Source: Pedosphaera sp.
Lineage (GTDB): Bacteria; Verrucomicrobiota; Verrucomicrobiia; Limisphaerales; UBA9464
Direction of reading: 5' to 3'
Assembly (NCBI GenBank): GCA_009695405.1
Contig: SIAZ01000198.1
Location: forward strand, 1-6,500
DNA: 6,500 nt
The notes below the pieces were generated by a model that saw only the letters and a list, made by a program, of their open reading frames with translations, did no database searches and had not been told where the DNA came from. The position numbers and the translations under genes are program-made. Positions 5,399-6,500 of the stretch are shown in pieces (the stretch's first letter is position 1; the number at the start of each line of letters is the position of its first letter).

Positions 5399-5674
5399 AT
5401 GCTTATTTTATCCCAAAAAATTGGTGAAAGTGTGGTCATTGATGGACGCATTATTGTCAAAATTGTCCGACTTGAAGGCGAAACAGTGAAGGTTGGTATC
5501 GAGGCATCCTTAGACATCCCAGTGCATCGACAAGAGGTTTACGACGAAATCCAGAAATCAAATCGAGAAGCTCTAACGACCCAGAGGCCAAAATCTTTAC
5601 CGAAGTTGCCCTCAGTCTTAAAAAAGTTTCTTAAGACGAAATTTTTCAGAAGTTATAATAGAGAACCCATATAA
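5399..5674 (+). CDS. csrA: Carbon storage regulator CsrA (RsmA), with extended basic C-terminus
   Basis: A 91-residue homodimeric RNA-binding regulator that recognises ANGGA sites in mRNA leaders. The family core is clear: MLILSQKIGESVVIDG (1-16), 'VKVGIEASLDIPVHRQEVY' (30-48), with the RNA-contacting R44 in VHR. Position 6 is Gln rather than the common Arg. CsrA usually ends by about residue 60-75. Here residues about 62-91 form a basic tail (nine Lys/Arg, with 'LKKFLKTKFFR' at 74-84) in A+T-rich DNA, which includes an inverted repeat at 5615-5637. Start ATG 5399 has a good Shine-Dalgarno; the frame is open upstream but that part would overlap fliW. It follows fliW by 28 nt and precedes the flagellin relic by 12 nt, so it likely worked in the FliW-CsrA-flagellin switch. 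Confidence 0.92.
   Translation: MLILSQKIGESVVIDGRIIVKIVRLEGETVKVGIEASLDIPVHRQEVYDEIQKSNREALTTQRPKSLPKLPSVLKKFLKTKFFRSYNREPI
5615..5646 (+). terminator. Weak hairpin plus T-run inside the csrA tail
   Basis: GTCTTAA (5615-5621) and TTAAGAC (5631-5637) form a perfect 7-bp inverted repeat with a 9-nt loop, followed by GAAATTTTT (T-run 5642-5646). It resembles a weak, A/T-rich intrinsic terminator or attenuator that would lower readthrough from csrA into the flagellin gene. It lies inside the csrA reading frame, so it may also be a by-product of Lys/Phe codons. Confidence 0.28.
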
Positions 5675-5686
5675 AAATATAAACTT

Positions 5687-6354
5687 ATGGTCATTAATTT
5701 AAATACGGCAGCTCTTTCCTCAGCTCACACTCTCGGTGCCAATCAAGTCGCTTTGACGCGGTCATTGGCACGGTTAAGTTCCGGATCAAAGCTTGTGAAT
5801 CCCTCAGACAACGCCGGTGGTCTGGCGGTCAGTCTGCAATTGGATTCCAAAATACAGCGCATCGATGCGGCAAAGTCGAATATTGCCAATGCCATAACTT
5901 TTACCTAGGCCCAAGATGGTTATCTGAAGAAGGTCAGCAAAGCGCTCGATCGTATGGGTGAACTCGCCATGCTTGCTCAAGACGCGACGAAATCAAGCGA
6001 TGATCGTGCTGCGTATCAGGCCGAATTTGCGAAACTAGGCACTTTTATGACCGATACGGCTGCCAAGAATTTTAATGGAACAAGCCTCTTCTCGGCAACA
6101 GCTTTGACTGTCACTACGGACGAAACGGGTACACTCACTTCGATGGCGGGCTTGGATTTAAAGGTGACTGCTGTTGCTGTTAACGATGAGTCTCTCAGTA
6201 CCGCGGCTTCAGTTGCCACTGCTCTGATCGACTTGAAGGCGGCAACCACTGCAGTAGCGAAGTTCCGCGCAGAGATTGGGGTGAATCAGGCGACTTTAAG
6301 CTACACCAGCAATCAATTGACCGTTAGTTCTGAGAATCTGGCTGCTGCAAGTTC
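5687..6354 (+). pseudogene. Flagellin gene, disrupted by an amber codon and by an IS66-family insertion
   Basis: Flagellin is the exported filament subunit. The first 73 codons encode a normal N-terminal D0/D1 start: MVINLNTAALSSA, then 'SLARLSSGSKLVNPSDNAGGLAVS' split over residues 26-49 and 'IANAITFT' (66-73). Codon 74 is TAG (5906-5908). Translation in the same frame continues with AQDGYLKKVSKALDRMGEL and a full central and D1 return region to 'SSENLAAASS' before TAA 6356-6358. Relatives have Gln at codon 74, so one C-to-T change from CAG explains the stop. The C-terminal D0 helix (about 45 residues, 'SRI.DVD...' in relatives) is missing, because an insertion sequence begins at 6355. There is no Shine-Dalgarno before ATG 5687, 12 nt after csrA. 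The 73-residue product would not polymerise. Readthrough would still give a protein lacking its C-terminal helix. Confidence 0.88.
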
Positions 6355-6500
6355 GTAAGCGTACGCCGAACCCCATGGTTCCCAATTCGCCTTCCTTGGG
6401 TTTAGCCTGAGCGAATGAACTCAATTAAACCGTCTCGGAAGCGGCGTGGTCTTGCTGAAATCCAACTGCTAATCACTGAATTCAAAAGCTCGGGACTCTC
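6355..6500 (+). mobile_element. Left end of an IS66-family insertion sequence, right end outside the window
   Basis: The flagellin coding similarity stops abruptly and GTAAGCGTACGCC begins at 6355. From memory, IS66-family terminal inverted repeats start with GTAAGCG. An ORF with an IS66 TnpA-like N-terminus starts 60 bp in, the usual IS66 layout (tnpA, tnpB, tnpC). The IS end supplies the TAA that closes the flagellin frame. IS66 elements usually duplicate 8 bp of target, which here would be GCAAGTTC (6347-6354). Small hairpins follow the terminus: GAACC/GGTTC (6368-6372, 6377-6381) and CCCAA/TTGGG (6381-6385, 6396-6400). The right end and tnpB/tnpC are not visible. Confidence 0.75.
6415..6500 (+). 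CDS. tnpA: IS66-family accessory protein TnpA, N-terminal fragment
   Basis: ATG 6415 opens a frame of 28 complete codons running off the window: MNSIKPSRKRRGLAEIQLLI, then TEFKSSGL. A basic start, 'RKRR.LAEI..LI.EF.SSGLS', matches the beginning of small IS66 TnpA-like proteins, which carry a helix-turn-helix of the 'SQ..FC...GLS.STL.RWL' type just downstream and are thought to bind DNA and assist the TnpC (DDE) transposase. An in-frame TAG at 6403-6405 excludes a longer start. No strong ribosome site is seen. Only the first ~29 residues are available, so intactness cannot be judged. Confidence 0.7.
   Translation, partial: MNSIKPSRKRRGLAEIQLLITEFKSSGL

Noticed and set aside
5640..5686. Sigma-28 or sigma-54 promoter just before flagellin
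   Set aside because: No convincing TAAAGTTT-N11-GCCGATAA or TGGCAC-N5-TTGC match. A TGGCAC at about 5766 lies inside the coding region without a proper -12 element.
5906..5908. Genome-wide reassignment of TAG to Gln
   Set aside because: deoC ends with TAG in a sensible place, and the flagellin carries a second lesion (IS66), so gene decay explains the amber better. Other stops in the window are ordinary TAA or TGA.

Overview
This is a bacterial window of roughly 50% G+C. I think it comes from the Verrucomicrobiota, probably an Opitutae-type lineage. The clue is the flagellin relic: its central part (a 'QDGxLKxVxKxLDRMxEL' stretch, then 'TKSS.DRAAYQAEF') matches the short flagellins I recall from that group, and the fliW-csrA-flagellin order and the Gln at CsrA position 6 fit too. 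This is recollection of family sequences, not a search. Shine-Dalgarno sequences are mostly weak or absent; csrA is the exception.

Left edge (1-538): the C-terminal end of what looks like a REP-associated (Y1/IS200-like) transposase runs in from outside. It is followed by about 400 bases with no convincing gene but many small inverted and direct repeats, including two perfect 20-bp copies 32 bp apart built around TGTCCC/GGGACA. It reads as a decayed mobile-element zone. Middle (539-3013, minus strand): a two-gene operon encodes a TPR protein and then an Hsp70-class chaperone with an NBD insertion and an HscA-like lid. Divergent from it is a HAD phosphatase (3122-3901, plus), whose end overlaps tail-to-tail by 15 bp with deoC (3887-4690, minus; deoxyribose-phosphate aldolase).

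Right part (4691-6500, plus): a palindrome-rich, GGA-rich intergenic stretch leads into fliW, csrA and a flagellin gene. In other bacteria, FliW, CsrA and flagellin form a partner-switching circuit: free flagellin titrates FliW, and FliW otherwise holds CsrA off flagellin mRNA. Here the regulators are intact but the flagellin is broken twice. A TAG replaces a Gln codon at codon 74, and the reading frame is cut at 6354/6355 by the left end of an IS66-family insertion sequence (terminus GTAAGCG) whose first ORF, tnpA-like, starts at 6415 and runs off the window.

I see no tRNA, rRNA, CRISPR array or defence system. The most notable content is the doubly disrupted flagellin with its IS66 junction, possible CsrA sites upstream of csrA and fliW, and the Hsp70-TPR pair.
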